From the NCBI GenBank assembly GCA_021205645.1, contig JAJPXE010000059.1, positions 1 through 41,194 of the forward strand: a stretch of 41,194 nucleotides of DNA; not shown here. Reading direction: 5' to 3'. Position 1 is the first letter of the stretch. This DNA is from Candidatus Gastranaerophilales bacterium. GTDB lineage: Bacteria > Cyanobacteriota > Vampirovibrionia > Gastranaerophilales > Gastranaerophilaceae. More model-generated notes on the stretch are below. The model did not search any database. It was not told the DNA's origin and saw only the letters and a list, made by a program, of their open reading frames with translations.

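Noticed and set aside
36657..40790. CRISPR array
   Set aside because: The spacing of the repeated word is irregular, the repeat varies at codon third positions, and the whole stretch is one open frame; these are protein repeats.

Overview
The window is AT-rich bacterial DNA in the standard code. It holds three protein genes. Two ordinary housekeeping genes lie on the minus strand at the left edge: the start of coaD (phosphopantetheine adenylyltransferase) and a complete, unusually long phosphohexomutase. They are 25 bp apart and probably share a transcript. The rest, from 3579 to the right edge, is one plus-strand reading frame of at least 12,538 codons that has not ended when the window stops.

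The organism is probably a gut- or host-associated diderm bacterium. The AT-rich composition and the giant Ser/Thr/Asn/Gly-rich surface protein full of GGAIYN repeats fit a Gastranaerophilales ('Melainabacteria') type genome. This is an impression from protein style only; Elusimicrobiota or another lineage with chlamydial-Pmp-like proteins is not excluded.

Layout. 1-205: coaD 5' part, minus. 231-2489: phosphohexomutase, minus. 2490-3578: divergent intergenic region with a cluster of GC-rich hairpins and short repeats (2684-3240), then an AT-rich stretch with a good sigma-70 type promoter (3432-3460), a roughly 110-nt leader and a four-codon mini-ORF whose stop overlaps the next start. 3579-41194: the giant gene.

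The giant protein has a Sec signal peptide (residues 1-29), an incomplete N-terminal module (M0), and then 15 divergent copies (M1-M15) of a module of about 560-785 residues. Each begins with a sequence resembling the N-terminal part of a right-handed parallel beta-helix adhesin. It ends, within this window, in a dense array of about 47 short GGAIYN repeats interleaved with FxxN motifs, the signature of chlamydial polymorphic membrane proteins (Pmp). Four modules (M0, M3, M9, M15) are hybrids carrying a GGAIY block closed by a recurrent cap motif. Module lengths and head motifs show a four-module higher-order cadence of about 8.4-8.7 kb (DLL heads at modules 3, 7, 11 and 15; shortest modules at 1, 5, 9 and 13). 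The likely role is a very long extracellular fibre or adhesin. The C-terminus, which would show how the chain is exported or anchored, lies outside the window.
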